DNA of 48,431 bases from Paracoccaceae bacterium (GCA_002705045.2 PAHT02000033.1:47792-96222); one strand, 5' to 3'; positions 1 through 8,958 are shown, numbered from the stretch's first letter. Numbers and translations are program-made. The notes: generated from the sequence alone by a model not told the origin.

Positions 1-111
1 ATATCGTAATGTAGAGCCAACAATTTAGAGCTTTTCTGTACTGTTGAACATTTTAAAGTCAGCACAAAGCTGAGGTTAAATTCGTTCGATCAAACAATAA
101 AACACAGCCAA

Positions 112-130
112 CCCACTTGTATCAAGTAGG
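112..130 (-). terminator. possible weak terminator hairpin downstream of the YdcH gene
   Basis: On the minus strand, arms CCTACTTG and CAAGTGGG flank a 3-base loop; one pair is a G-U wobble, so the fold is better as minus-strand RNA. It lies about 30 bases beyond the stop of the minus-strand YdcH gene and is followed by a T-rich but not uniform stretch. A weak terminator is the simplest reading. The rest of bases 1-161 shows no gene or RNA that I recognise. Confidence 0.3.
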
Positions 131-161
131 ACCCCATTTTTTGCACCTTTAAACCATTATT

Positions 162-371
162 TTAGGCAGTTCCTTGCGTTACCTTGCTTATCCGGTCTTT
201 GATATAAAGCTTTTTCTTTTTTAATGCCTTTATCTCAAGTTCAGAAGACCCTGGTCTTTTTTGTTCGGTGTTTATGGTCTCCTCTAACTCAAAATGCTTG
301 CGCCTCAATTCTACTAGATGTCTTTCTAGGTTCATGTAATACTCCACAGTTTTTTTGCTTACATCCCTCAT
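162..371 (-). CDS. YdcH family (DUF465) small protein
   Basis: A 69-residue, highly charged protein predicted to be almost entirely helical. The C-terminal LKKKKLYIKDRI stretch matches the conserved end of the YdcH/DUF465 family, which forms short helical hairpins of unknown function. There is no signal peptide or membrane segment. It is the last gene of a minus-strand run, about 36 bases after the methyltransferase gene. A second, diverged YdcH protein lies at 41148-41363. Family assignment is fairly secure from length and the C-terminal motif; the cellular role is unknown. Confidence 0.8.
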   Translation of the reverse strand: MRDVSKKTVEYYMNLERHLVELRRKHFELEETINTEQKRPGSSELEIKALKKKKLYIKDRISKVTQGTA

Positions 372-407
372 TACACATTAAACTTGACCACTTGTCATCT
401 TTTTTTC

Positions 408-1178
408 TTATTTCCAACTGATACCAAAACCTTTTCGCAATATGCCCTCCGCGTAAGACGTATAATTATTGTTTAATTTATCGGAACGAAATCCTTCATG
501 CATTATCAAGGGAGTCAGCAGTTGAAGAGGACTTGCGCTTCCCTTTTTGCCTCTCACAATGACCCTTTTCGCCCGCTCACCTGTGAAGGAACTAACAGGT
601 AATATCCTTACATCACCTAATTTTTTATCAAAACTTTTTAGTATTTGAGCCAAGCGGTCTGCTTGATGAATAATAGTGACCTCTCCTTTTGTCGTACATC
701 GTTTAATGGCGACATCTAACCAATCATCCAACATAAATGTCCGTTCTCTTTTGGCTAAATCTTTGTCTAATTGGCTTAAGCGCATAGATTTTCTAGAGCC
801 AAAATATGGAGGGTTCAAAATAACGTGATCATACTGCAAATTTTTATATTTTTCTGGAAGTGAAGAAATATCACACTCCAATATGTCAACATCAAAACTA
901 TTGTAGGCAGCATTACGGATAGCTAGCCTTGCATACTGCTCCTGACGCTCTATCCCAACAGTATTTAAACCATGTACTCGGCTCATTAAAGCAAATAAAA
1001 CTGCGCCAACACCACATCCAAGTTCTAAAACACTTTGCCCTGCTCTGGCATTGACAGAAGCTGCCAACAAAATAGAGTCTATATTTGCTCGATAACCATT
1101 TAAAGGCTGATACAAAAAAATTTTTCCCCCGAGGAATGCATCAAGACTATTTTCGTCTAACTTTCTTCTCTCAATCAT
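408..1178 (-). CDS. tRNA1(Val) adenine-N6 methyltransferase-like protein
   Basis: A 256-residue SAM-dependent methyltransferase of the small-domain type (COG4123, TrmN6-like). The SAM-binding glycine motif VLELGCGVGAV is near residues 50-60. The catalytic NPPY motif (VILNPPYFG) near residue 120 is typical of enzymes that methylate exocyclic amines, here most likely N6 of adenine-37 in tRNA1(Val). Its ATG overlaps the stop of the upstream DUF2007 gene as ATGA, so the two are probably co-translated. Family membership is clear; the exact tRNA target is inferred from homology only. Confidence 0.85.
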   Translation of the reverse strand: MIERRKLDENSLDAFLGGKIFLYQPLNGYRANIDSILLAASVNARAGQSVLELGCGVGAVLFALMSRVHGLNTVGIERQEQYARLAIRNAAYNSFDVDILECDISSLPEKYKNLQYDHVILNPPYFGSRKSMRLSQLDKDLAKRERTFMLDDWLDVAIKRCTTKGEVTIIHQADRLAQILKSFDKKLGDVRILPVSSFTGERAKRVIVRGKKGSASPLQLLTPLIMHEGFRSDKLNNNYTSYAEGILRKGFGISWK

Positions 1179-1387
1179 GAAGTTGAAATTCCATTCTGGT
1201 TCAAAATACTGCGTGCAGAGGACGAATCGCTTGACAACACCATTACCCTGATAGGTAAAATATTGATTGAACCTTCAAGAACGGACATATTCTGATCAAG
1301 AACGTATGCTTGAATTCCCTCTGAAGATAGCAACATCTTAACAAAAGGAATTTGAGTGATATCACTTGTTTGCAAAATAACTTCCAT
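1175..1387 (-). CDS. DUF2007 domain small protein
   Basis: A 70-residue protein with the DUF2007 (putative signal-transducing protein) pattern: an N-terminal strand EVILQTSDITQIPFVKMLL, a central YVLDQNMSVL segment, and a C-terminal VMVLSSDSSSARSIL helix. Proteins of this family have an alpha-beta fold like PII or ACT domains; their function is unknown. It overlaps the downstream methyltransferase start by 4 bases and is divergent from the polyprenyl synthetase gene, with only about 50 bases between start codons. Operon with the methyltransferase is likely. Confidence 0.8.
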   Translation of the reverse strand: MEVILQTSDITQIPFVKMLLSSEGIQAYVLDQNMSVLEGSINILPIRVMVLSSDSSSARSILNQNGISTS

Positions 1388-1440
1388 TTGCCCAGGATAT
1401 AGGGCAATGAGTAATTCGTCGAGTTGTGAAAGGAAATATT

Positions 1441-2427
1441 TTGAATAAAAGTCCGTTAAGTGAATTGTCTTCCACTTTAAGTGATGAGATGCAAAGTGTT
1501 GACTATTTGATTAATCAACGCATGTTTTCCAAGCATGCACCATTAATTCAAGAACTTACTAACCATTTGATTAATGCAGGAGGGAAAAGGCTTCGACCAC
1601 TATTGACTTTAGCCTGCGCAAATATTTGTAATTATAAGGGTACATATCATATCCACTTAGCTGCAATAGTAGAACTTATTCACACAGCTACATTATTGCA
1701 CGATGACGTTATCGACGAGAGTTTTAGTCGAAGAGGAAGACCAACTGCAAACAAGTTATGGGATAATAAATCATCGGTATTGGTCGGCGATTTTCTCTTT
1801 GCTCGGTCATTTCAGCTAATGGTTGAGACAGGATCACTAAAAATTTTAGACTCATTATCAAATGCATCTGCTGAAATTTCTGAAAGTGAGGTTTTGCAAA
1901 TGTCCCTATCTCGAAATTTGTCTGCATCTGAAGAACAATACATGCAGGTTATAAAAGGTAAAACTGCTATACTCTTTGCTTCCGCCTGTGAAGTTGGAGG
2001 ATTAATTGCTGAAGAGCAAAGTAATAAAGTTGAAGCTCTTAGATTATATGGAGAGGCACTTGGAGTTAGCTTCCAAATGGTAGACGATTTTCTTGATTAT
2101 ACGGGGACCAAGACTGGCCTTGGAAAGGATATTGGTGATGACTTTCGAGAAAAAAAAATTACACTCCCTATTATCTATTCTCTTCAAACGCAAAACCAAA
2201 CAAATCAAAAATTTTGGAGGCGAACCTTAGAAAAAGGCAACCAAGAAATTGGAGACTTTGAAACTGCAAAAAAAATTTTAGCTGGTGATGGTTCCTTAGA
2301 AAGGACCCGCTTAGAGGCAATATACTGGGCAAACGCTGCGAAAAAGCAATTAAAAAACTTTCCCCACAATAAACTAAATGCGCTATTAAGCAGGGTAACT
2401 GATTACGTCGTGGCAAGAGTTAGCTGA
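1441..2427 (+). CDS. ispB: polyprenyl diphosphate synthase (ubiquinone side chain)
   Basis: Long-chain trans-prenyltransferase that condenses isopentenyl diphosphate units into the octa- or decaprenyl chain of ubiquinone. Visible motifs are GGKRLRP near residue 47, the first aspartate-rich motif HDDVID near residue 88 and the second, MVDDFLDY, near residue 212. The length is normal (about 330 residues). I chose the TTG at 1441 because AAAGGA lies 6 bases upstream; an in-frame GTG at 1426 has no ribosome site and would add 5 residues. The last 42 bases overlap the convergent ispE gene. Chain length (C40 or C50) cannot be read from the sequence by eye. Confidence 0.9.
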   Translation: MNKSPLSELSSTLSDEMQSVDYLINQRMFSKHAPLIQELTNHLINAGGKRLRPLLTLACANICNYKGTYHIHLAAIVELIHTATLLHDDVIDESFSRRGRPTANKLWDNKSSVLVGDFLFARSFQLMVETGSLKILDSLSNASAEISESEVLQMSLSRNLSASEEQYMQVIKGKTAILFASACEVGGLIAEEQSNKVEALRLYGEALGVSFQMVDDFLDYTGTKTGLGKDIGDDFREKKITLPIIYSLQTQNQTNQKFWRRTLEKGNQEIGDFETAKKILAGDGSLERTRLEAIYWANAAKKQLKNFPHNKLNALLSRVTDYVVARVS

Positions 2428-3279
2428 AAATAATTTAGCGCTGACAACCCAAGAACCTATAAATCTTTCTTTAATTTTTTGCTCAGCTTGGATCGCGTCC
2501 TCCTGTTGGCTATACAGACCAAAACACGTCGCTCCGGAGCCGGACATTCGACAAACTTTACAATCATTTGTATCCATTATCAATTCTAACATCTGTCTAA
2601 CTTCTGGAAATAAAGTAGTTGTCACACTTTCCAAATCATTTCTTTGCCTTTTAAGGTATGCAAAGAAGCTATCTTGATTGTTTATCTCAAATAAAGGTTC
2701 TAATTTTTTATTTTCTTTACAGGTTAATAATTTGAAAATTTTTTCTGTAGATACTCTTATGCCTGGATTTGCTAATACAATCCACATCGGAGGTGGTGGA
2801 CTTAAGGTTGTCAACTTCTCACCAATCCCTTTCATCCGTTGAAGTTCATTTGAAAGACAAACGGGAACATCAGCTCCTAACTTTAGTAAGTTATTTAAGT
2901 CAGGCATTTTTTTGCCCCAAAGTTTTGAAAGTATCTTTAGTGTGGTTGCAGCATTGGATGAACCCCCACCAATTCCGGAAGAGGGCGGAAGATTCTTAAT
3001 GAGTGTGATAGCAACGCCATTATTATGACCTTTCAATAAATTAGCCGCTTTAGTTATAATATTTGATAAGTTACTGGTATCTTTTAAAAGCTGATTACCG
3101 AAAGGTCCAACTACAGACAGACGTAGGTGATCTGATTTTTCGAAAATTAACTCATCGCCATAATCAGGGAAAGCTACTAAACTATCTAAAAGATGCAGGC
3201 CATCAGACCGCGTTCCTAGCACATGCAACGCCAGATTTATCTTCGCGTTTGCTTTCGCATGAACAACCTTGTTTGTCAT
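2386..3279 (-). CDS. ispE: 4-diphosphocytidyl-2-C-methyl-D-erythritol kinase
   Basis: GHMP kinase of the MEP isoprenoid pathway, phosphorylating CDP-methylerythritol at the 2-position. The N-terminal AKINLALHVLG and the ATP-binding loop PPSSGIGGGSSNAAT near residue 100 are diagnostic, and the C-terminal MSGSGATCFGL motif is present. The length of 297 residues is normal. It shares a 42-base 3' overlap with ispB on the opposite strand, whose product chains units made by this pathway. It lies 38 bases downstream of the TPR gene in a minus-strand run with ETF-QO. Confidence 0.95.
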   Translation of the reverse strand: MTNKVVHAKANAKINLALHVLGTRSDGLHLLDSLVAFPDYGDELIFEKSDHLRLSVVGPFGNQLLKDTSNLSNIITKAANLLKGHNNGVAITLIKNLPPSSGIGGGSSNAATTLKILSKLWGKKMPDLNNLLKLGADVPVCLSNELQRMKGIGEKLTTLSPPPPMWIVLANPGIRVSTEKIFKLLTCKENKKLEPLFEINNQDSFFAYLKRQRNDLESVTTTLFPEVRQMLELIMDTNDCKVCRMSGSGATCFGLYSQQEDAIQAEQKIKERFIGSWVVSAKLFSANSCHDVISYPA

Positions 3280-3317
3280 GAACTATTTACATCCTATATT
3301 TTCAACAATCCAGTTAA

Positions 3318-5000
3318 CTACTCTAAATCGGTAATACCGTACCTAAGCTTTTTCTTTATTTTCTTTTCATTTTCGACAGTGGGCCCGAATAAAAGCGCTC
3401 GCTTCCACTGAAACTTAGCTTCTCGTTTTCGTCCAATCATCCATAAAACATCACCCAGATGATCATTTACTATTGGATCATGGGGTTCCAACTCTATTGC
3501 TCGTTCCATTGGAACAATGGCCTCTTCGTAATACCCTAATCGAAAAAGACCCCATGCAAGTGAATCGACAATGTAACCACTCTGTGGCTTTTGCGCGACC
3601 GCACTTTCTATCATTTCTAATGCTTCTTCTAAGCTTTCTTTCCTTTCTATTAAACTATAACCAAAATAATTAAGAACTTCAGGATGGTTAGGATAAAATT
3701 CAAGTGCATTTTCGAGATCAATTTTGGCTTTCTCCCAGTCCCCAGATTGATCATACGATATTCCACGAACGAAAAATGTTGACCATTTTGTTTGTAGAGC
3801 TTCCTCGGCGATACTATCTAAGGCGGTATCATAATACTTAATTGCTTTCTGATAATCTTCGTTCGCTCGAAAAATATCTGCAAGTGAGTCAAATATTACA
3901 AATTCAGTAAATCCGTCTTCAATCAATTTCTCTAATATTTTTTGTGCTAACTTGTCCTCTTTCGAGCGAACCAAGCTATTTGCAACCCCTAATTGTGCTC
4001 TTAAATAGAATTCACTCTCCCGTTGCACTCTTTTAAATTTTTCGATTGCATAACTGAATGCACGCATGTTCAGCAAACTTTCAGCTAACCGTAAATTGTA
4101 ATAATCCTTTTGGTCTGAAAGAAATTCAGCTAACTGTATGTAAAAATTTGAAACAATCTGGTTATTTTGTTCATCGCCACTTGTATTCCCCATTAAATAA
4201 AAAACATTTGCTAAAGCATCAGCTGACGTCATGAATGCGCTAAATTTCAATTGATTACCATTTTTCAAATCAGCAAGAAGTTTTTTAAATAAATAAGAAT
4301 TTTGCTTATAATCATGTGTCTCGATAAGCTTGATCGCCTTATAATTTAAATTGCTATTGGAGTAGATTTCAACCATCGCTTTAAGTTGTAATTCGTCAAA
4401 TTTAAGTTTTTGACCTTCTAATTCTTCCAAAAAAGGTAAAGATTTCTGAAAATCACCCGCCATTGCATACGCTATAGCACAGTTATAAAGACCCAAATAG
4501 CGACTCTCACCACTTAGTGAAGCGAAAAGATCTATACCCGCCGTCAAAGAACCATTCTCAATTTCTTTCCAACCAGCAACCAAAATGCTTAAATATTCGG
4601 GTAAAACGTTGTCATATTGAACTAATAAGTTAAAAGCTCTATTAAATTCTTCATCTTTAAACGATGTAACGAGGGAAATCAAACCAGCAGCAGGAAGTTT
4701 GAGACCTTGTTGGTCAGAGCTCTTAGCAATCTTCTGTGCGACTTCTAAATCATCAGAAAGAACAGAAAATAAAAGAGCTTCTTGATAAATAATTGTTTCA
4801 GAAGTCCCACGTTTTAAAATTGATAAATAGTTATCAGAAGCTATTTCAAAATCATTATTTCTAGTCGCCTGCGTTGCTACTAGATATTGGCCAGACTTTC
4901 CAAACACAGGCTGAAACATGAGCTGTGAAATACCAGAAAACAAAACCAGTAAAATTCCAAGTCTCGATATTAAAAAAAAATCTAAATATAAATTTCTCAT
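3318..5000 (-). CDS. secreted tetratricopeptide-repeat protein
   Basis: A 560-residue protein with an N-terminal hydrophobic segment (about residues 6-35, IsrLGILLVLFSGISQLMF-like) that looks like a signal peptide, followed by TPR-type helical repeats. The clearest repeats are in the C-terminal third, for example FYPNHPEVLNYFGYSLIERK and LEPHDPIVNDHLGDVLWMIG. Such proteins serve as scaffolds for periplasmic or membrane complexes; no partner can be named here. Its place between ispE and ETF-QO is, from memory, common in Rhodobacterales. The repeats are clear; cellular function is unknown. Confidence 0.85.
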   Translation of the reverse strand: MRNLYLDFFLISRLGILLVLFSGISQLMFQPVFGKSGQYLVATQATRNNDFEIASDNYLSILKRGTSETIIYQEALLFSVLSDDLEVAQKIAKSSDQQGLKLPAAGLISLVTSFKDEEFNRAFNLLVQYDNVLPEYLSILVAGWKEIENGSLTAGIDLFASLSGESRYLGLYNCAIAYAMAGDFQKSLPFLEELEGQKLKFDELQLKAMVEIYSNSNLNYKAIKLIETHDYKQNSYLFKKLLADLKNGNQLKFSAFMTSADALANVFYLMGNTSGDEQNNQIVSNFYIQLAEFLSDQKDYYNLRLAESLLNMRAFSYAIEKFKRVQRESEFYLRAQLGVANSLVRSKEDKLAQKILEKLIEDGFTEFVIFDSLADIFRANEDYQKAIKYYDTALDSIAEEALQTKWSTFFVRGISYDQSGDWEKAKIDLENALEFYPNHPEVLNYFGYSLIERKESLEEALEMIESAVAQKPQSGYIVDSLAWGLFRLGYYEEAIVPMERAIELEPHDPIVNDHLGDVLWMIGRKREAKFQWKRALLFGPTVENEKKIKKKLRYGITDLE

Positions 5001-5075
5001 AATAAGTTCACTCCAGGCTGATACCTGTAGATATAGGTGCTCCAGTTATCTTTCATTGGTAATAAAATTTCAATG

Positions 5076-6719
5076 TCACATGTTCGAATAATTGGGCCCA
5101 TCACCACCATTTGGGGTCATCCAAGTTATATTTTCGCTTGGGTCTTTAATATCACATGTTTTACAATGCACACAGTTTTGCGAATTTATTTGAAATTTAA
5201 ATTCTTCAGAACCGTTTCTCACAATTTCATATACACCAGCCGGACAATACCTTTGAGCAGGTTCTTCATATTTGGGTTTATTTACTAATACTGGAATAGT
5301 GGCATCCGTCAGACTTAAATGGCAAGGTTGGTCATTTTCATGATTTGTGCCAGAAAAACTTACATTTGTTAATCTATCAAAGCTTATGACACCGTCTGGC
5401 TTTGGGTAAACAATTTCGTTATAATCTTTCGCCTTACCTGTTGACTCAGAATCTGACGCTCCATGCGTTAACGTTCCAAATAAAGTATAGCCTGTTAAGT
5501 TAGCTACCCACATGTCAAGACCACCGAGAATCAACGAGGAAAACATGCCAAATTTTGACCAGATTGGCTTAACATTTCTAACCCTTTTCAAGTCCTTAGC
5601 AATACTACCAGTCCTGATTTTATTTTCATATTCAACTAACTCATCACTAAACCGGCCAGAGGCCATTGCTTGATGAGCAGCTTCCGCGGCTTCAATACCA
5701 GAAATCATGGCATTATGGTTTCCTTTTATTCTGGGTACATTTACAAGACCAGCCGAGCATCCGAGCAATGCACCTCCAGGAAAAACTACCTTTGGGATAG
5801 ATTGCCATCCACCTTCAGATATTGCTCTCGCTCCGTAAGCGACTCTTTTCCCACCTTTGAGTAACTCCCTTATCTTCGGGTGTCCTTTAAATTTTTGAAA
5901 CTCCATGTATGGAGAGAGAAACGGGTTCTTGTAATTAAGATGCACTACAAGCCCTATGAAAACTTGATTCTTCTCTGCGTGGTATACGAACGAACCTCCA
6001 CCAGCTTTCTTTCCGAGTGGCCAACCCATTGTATGCAAAACGCTTCCCTCCTTGTGGTTGCTCGGTTCAACTTCCCAAACCTCCTTCATTCCCAAACCAA
6101 ATTTTTGATGATCCGAAGCTTTAGAAAGATTGTACTTTTTAATTAACTTTTTTGAGAGCGATCCTCTGACACCCTCAGCAAGAAATACATATTTTCCATG
6201 TAATTCCATTCCGGGTTCATAATTTGGTCCGTGGCTTCCATCTTTTTTTAATCCAAATTCACCAGCTATCACTCCTTTGAGCCTATTTTCCTCATCAAAA
6301 ACTAATTCTGATACAGCCATACCAGGGAAGATTTCAACACCTAAACCCTCAGCCTGCTTCTCAAGCCAACGACAAACATTACCCATTGATACTATATAAT
6401 TTCCATGGTTTTTCATGAATGGCGGCATCGGAAAACTTGGTATCTTGATGCTACCAGCCGGCCCCAACAGTAAAAACTTATCATCTTTTACCAATGTGTT
6501 GATTGGGGCACCTTTCTCCCTCCAATTAGGTATTAAACGATTTAAACCGCTTGGATCTAGTACTGCTCCAGAAAGAATGTGTGCCCCAACCTCAGAACCT
6601 TTTTCTAGCACCGCCACGGTGGTGTCAGGACTGAGTTGTTTTAATCTTATTGCGGAAGATAATCCGGCTGGACCCGCGCCTACAATAACTACATCGTATT
6701 CAATAGTTTCTCTAACCAT
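5076..6719 (-). CDS. electron transfer flavoprotein-ubiquinone oxidoreductase
   Basis: ETF-QO passes electrons from electron-transfer flavoprotein (fed by acyl-CoA and related dehydrogenases) to ubiquinone at the inner membrane. The FAD dinucleotide-binding motif VVIVGAGPAGLSSAIRL begins near residue 9. The C-terminal iron-sulfur domain has the expected cysteines: YCPAGVYE near residue 490 and NCVHCKTCDIKDP near residue 515. The 547-residue length is normal for a bacterial enzyme and the C-terminal GGDGPNYSNM is family-typical. It is divergent from greA across about 245 bases. Confidence 0.95.
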   Translation of the reverse strand: MVRETIEYDVVIVGAGPAGLSSAIRLKQLSPDTTVAVLEKGSEVGAHILSGAVLDPSGLNRLIPNWREKGAPINTLVKDDKFLLLGPAGSIKIPSFPMPPFMKNHGNYIVSMGNVCRWLEKQAEGLGVEIFPGMAVSELVFDEENRLKGVIAGEFGLKKDGSHGPNYEPGMELHGKYVFLAEGVRGSLSKKLIKKYNLSKASDHQKFGLGMKEVWEVEPSNHKEGSVLHTMGWPLGKKAGGGSFVYHAEKNQVFIGLVVHLNYKNPFLSPYMEFQKFKGHPKIRELLKGGKRVAYGARAISEGGWQSIPKVVFPGGALLGCSAGLVNVPRIKGNHNAMISGIEAAEAAHQAMASGRFSDELVEYENKIRTGSIAKDLKRVRNVKPIWSKFGMFSSLILGGLDMWVANLTGYTLFGTLTHGASDSESTGKAKDYNEIVYPKPDGVISFDRLTNVSFSGTNHENDQPCHLSLTDATIPVLVNKPKYEEPAQRYCPAGVYEIVRNGSEEFKFQINSQNCVHCKTCDIKDPSENITWMTPNGGDGPNYSNM

Positions 6720-6838
6720 GTTCGCTGACCACGCCTTTTTTGTCTAACCTTTGACCCGAGCTTATCAATTAGGGTTTTTGAGTACAATATCAAAAAATAA
6801 ATTACTCAACTTTCACAAATAATTTATTTGAGGCGCTC

Positions 6839-6867
6839 TTGAAAAAAAAAAAAGTTTTTACTACACT
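6839..6867 (+). promoter_or_regulatory. candidate promoter for greA
   Basis: TTGAAA at 6839-6844 and TACACT at 6862-6867 are separated by 17 bases, mostly an A-tract followed by a T-run, giving a plausible sigma-70 type promoter about 95 bases before the greA ATG. Identified by eye only; the -10 matches 4 of 6 consensus positions. Confidence 0.4.
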
Positions 6868-6965
6868 TGTGCTATCTTTGTAAACTTTGCATCTAGAAGA
6901 GCTATTACTATCAATGTCGGTTACAACCCGGTGATTAAACTACAACTTTGTCGAAAGTAAGTAAG

Positions 6966-7436
6966 ATGGACAAAATTCCACTCACAAAAGCTGGCTTCAC
7001 TAAATTAAATGATGAACTGCGACAGTTAAAAAGTTCGGAGCGTCCGAATATTATTAAAGCAATAGCGGAAGCCCGAGAACATGGAGATTTATCAGAGAAT
7101 GCCGAATATCACGCTGCAAAAGAAAAACAGTCCTTTATCGAGGGACGAATTAAGGAACTTGAGTCTATCATTTCATTGGCTGACATAATAAATGTAAGTA
7201 AACTTTCAGGACCAGTAAAATTTGGTGCGACAGTCGAACTAGTGGATGAAGAAACTGAAGAAAGCCAAACTTATCAAATCGTAGGCGAAGCTGAGGCTGA
7301 CATAGAAAATAATCTCCTAAATATGCGCTCGCCATTGGCAAGAGCGCTTATCTCAAAAGAAGAAGGTGATAGCGTTGAGGTTGTTACTCCGGGAGGAAAA
7401 AGAAGCTTTGAAATTATTAAAATTAACTATATGTAA
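6966..7436 (+). CDS. greA: transcription elongation factor GreA
   Basis: GreA enters the RNA polymerase secondary channel and stimulates cleavage of backtracked transcripts. The N-terminal coiled coil carries the conserved [20 protein letters not shown] stretch, with the acidic tip residues, near residues 35-55; the C-terminal FKBP-like domain ends with SPLARALI and the TPGG turn. I chose ATG 6966 (protein starting [11 protein letters not shown], 156 residues) because family members begin with a MxKIPMT-like sequence; an upstream TTG at 6948 would add six residues and has no ribosome site. The stop codon overlaps an ATG (TAATG) opening a 13-codon frame. Confidence 0.95.
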   Translation: MDKIPLTKAGFTKLNDELRQLKSSERPNIIKAIAEAREHGDLSENAEYHAAKEKQSFIEGRIKELESIISLADIINVSKLSGPVKFGATVELVDEETEESQTYQIVGEAEADIENNLLNMRSPLARALISKEEGDSVEVVTPGGKRSFEIIKINYM

Positions 7437-7517
7437 TGAGCGAGGGTTTGAAATTCAAATCAACTGGTTATAAATAATATTCCAAAAAATTCGATAATCT
7501 TTTTTTTAGTCCTACTG

Positions 7518-8372
7518 TTGTTTTGCAGCTTTGCAATGGTCGGCTCCCTTTGGTTTCAAAACAAAGACACACTGCCTTTTGAGGAACTTATTTTAGTTTT
7601 TGTTACCATCGCAATTTTTTACAAAATTTTTGAATTAATTAATTCAATTTCAAAACTCAGCTCATCAATTAATACAATTAATAATCAACAAAATGGAATC
7701 GAAAAAAAAATTAGAAAGATATCCTCGGAAATCCGACAATTAAATAGCAAATTTGCAAAACTACAATTTAATGTGCAGGCGTGTGAAAAACAAAGTGATG
7801 CGACCGATGGAAACAAAATAGATACTGAAATTGTTAGAAACCAATTAGAATTAAATATTAATCAAAAAACAAATCAGCTACCTGTCAAGCTCCTAAAAGC
7901 AGATTTGGTACCGTGGGACATACTTTTAAAAGCATTACATTTTCCCTCAGACAAAAATGATACCTCCGGATTTGCTGCTTTACATCTCGCCCGAAAGAAT
8001 AATTCTATTTTTCAACTATTAAGGGTCAGTGAGGATTTCCTAAATTTATTAGCGCAAGACGGTATTTACCTCGATGACTTAAAGATTGAACCTCCCCCTG
8101 TACAGGCTTGGTTAAATTTTATTGATCCTGAAAAGAAACTATGTTCCAGAAGACTGAGTTGTAATGGTGTCGACACACAAATAAAAAATTTAAAAGTAAG
8201 GATAAAATCTGATACCGTTTTTCGTGACACAGCATTAATGTTAATGAGACGATTTGATAAGTTACTTCGCGATAAGCTACACTCAGCGGAGGACCATCAA
8301 ATATTTCAAATCGCAAATACTCGATCAGGAAAAGCTTTTTTAATAGTTGGAAGAATTTTAGACACCTTTTAG
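7518..8372 (+). CDS. conserved membrane protein downstream of greA, unusual start
   Basis: Two hydrophobic segments lie at the N-terminus: one around VLLLFCSFAMVGSLWF and a second LILVFVTIAIFYKIFELI. A probable coiled coil (SSSINTINNQQNGIEKKI) and a globular domain follow, with FPSDKNDTSGFAALHLA, LLAQDGIYLDDL and FRDTALMLMRRFD. The C-terminal domain resembles a Rhodobacterales family of unknown function, judged from memory. The start is unresolved: the frame is open from 7452, but the nearest ATG (7536) would remove most of the first membrane segment, and TTG 7518 lacks a Shine-Dalgarno site and also trims it. It ends with a 4-base overlap with the convergent Lrp gene. Confidence 0.75.
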   Translation: MFCSFAMVGSLWFQNKDTLPFEELILVFVTIAIFYKIFELINSISKLSSSINTINNQQNGIEKKIRKISSEIRQLNSKFAKLQFNVQACEKQSDATDGNKIDTEIVRNQLELNINQKTNQLPVKLLKADLVPWDILLKALHFPSDKNDTSGFAALHLARKNNSIFQLLRVSEDFLNLLAQDGIYLDDLKIEPPPVQAWLNFIDPEKKLCSRRLSCNGVDTQIKNLKVRIKSDTVFRDTALMLMRRFDKLLRDKLHSAEDHQIFQIANTRSGKAFLIVGRILDTF

Positions 8373-8830
8373 ATCGGTAAAGCAGTTGTCTTGTAAACCT
8401 TCCTAAGTGAAAAGCTGGACATAATGTTAGACACATTGGGAAGCCTTGAAAGGTATCTTCTGTGGATTCGTTCAAAGTCCTCTCCGTCTCCAACGACTAC
8501 CTTTAATAAATAATCAGCGGAGCCAGCCATTAAATGACATTCTAGTATTTCAGGAATTAGAGTAACTGCTCTCTCGAATTCTTCTAAGACTTCGTCAACC
8601 TGACGAGACAATTTTATTTCAACAAAAACGGTTAAATTTAACTGAACGGCTCTCTCACTAATTAGTGCAACAACCCTACTAATAGTTTTTTCATCAAAAA
8701 GACGTTGAAGTCGTCTGTGACATGCGGACGTCGAAAGCCCAACTTTATCTGCTAAATCTGCATTAGATATTCTGCCGTTTTTTTGCATGATTCTTAAAAT
8801 TTTTCGATCGAAGCTATCTAAGTTTTTCAA
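8369..8830 (-). CDS. Lrp/AsnC family transcriptional regulator, probable regulator of ald
   Basis: A 153-residue regulator. The N-terminal winged helix-turn-helix (ILRIMQKNGRISNADLA followed by VGLSTSACHRRLQRL) fills residues 10-50, and a RAM-type ligand-binding domain follows (VFVEIKLSRQ, then ILECHLMAGSADYLLKVVV near residue 95). It starts at TTG 8830, with no better ATG nearby. The gene is divergent from alanine dehydrogenase, an arrangement typical of Lrp-type activators of ald. Its own translation-start region overlaps one arm of an inverted repeat (8836-8842), suggesting autoregulation. Regulation of ald is inferred from context. Confidence 0.9.
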   Translation of the reverse strand: MKNLDSFDRKILRIMQKNGRISNADLADKVGLSTSACHRRLQRLFDEKTISRVVALISERAVQLNLTVFVEIKLSRQVDEVLEEFERAVTLIPEILECHLMAGSADYLLKVVVGDGEDFERIHRRYLSRLPNVSNIMSSFSLRKVYKTTALPI

Positions 8831-8835
8831 CGGTT

Positions 8836-8872
8836 TTATCCCAATAAATTTTCAAACAAAGGGATAATATCC
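8836..8872. promoter_or_regulatory. candidate Lrp-type operator between regulator and ald
   Basis: TTATCCC (8836-8842) and GGGATAA (8861-8867) form a perfect 7-base inverted repeat with an 18-base spacer. The right arm is also part of a second inverted repeat, GGATA-A-TATCC (8862-8872). Three related half-sites on roughly one face-length spacing between an Lrp-type gene and ald suggest a multimeric binding site. The repeat is seen directly; binding is inferred. Confidence 0.45.
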
Positions 8873-8925
8873 TATTAATCTACATTTTACACTAATTTTT
8901 CGTAATTAATTTCAAATAAATATTT

Positions 8926-8931
8926 TATACT
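8926..8931 (+). promoter_or_regulatory. candidate -10 element of the ald promoter
   Basis: TATACT lies 27 bases before the ald ATG, with no good -35 hexamer at 16-18 bases upstream. A weak -35 is what one expects for a promoter needing an activator, consistent with the divergent Lrp regulator. AAGGA at 8943-8947 is the ribosome site. Confidence 0.4.
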
Positions 8932-8958
8932 TAAGAGCTAAAAAGGAAAAGAATTTTA

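Noticed and set aside
1-161. Possible structured RNA at the left edge
   Set aside because: A T-loop-like TTCGATC near 84 has no pairing stem, and no SRP, tmRNA, RNase P or 6S signature is visible.
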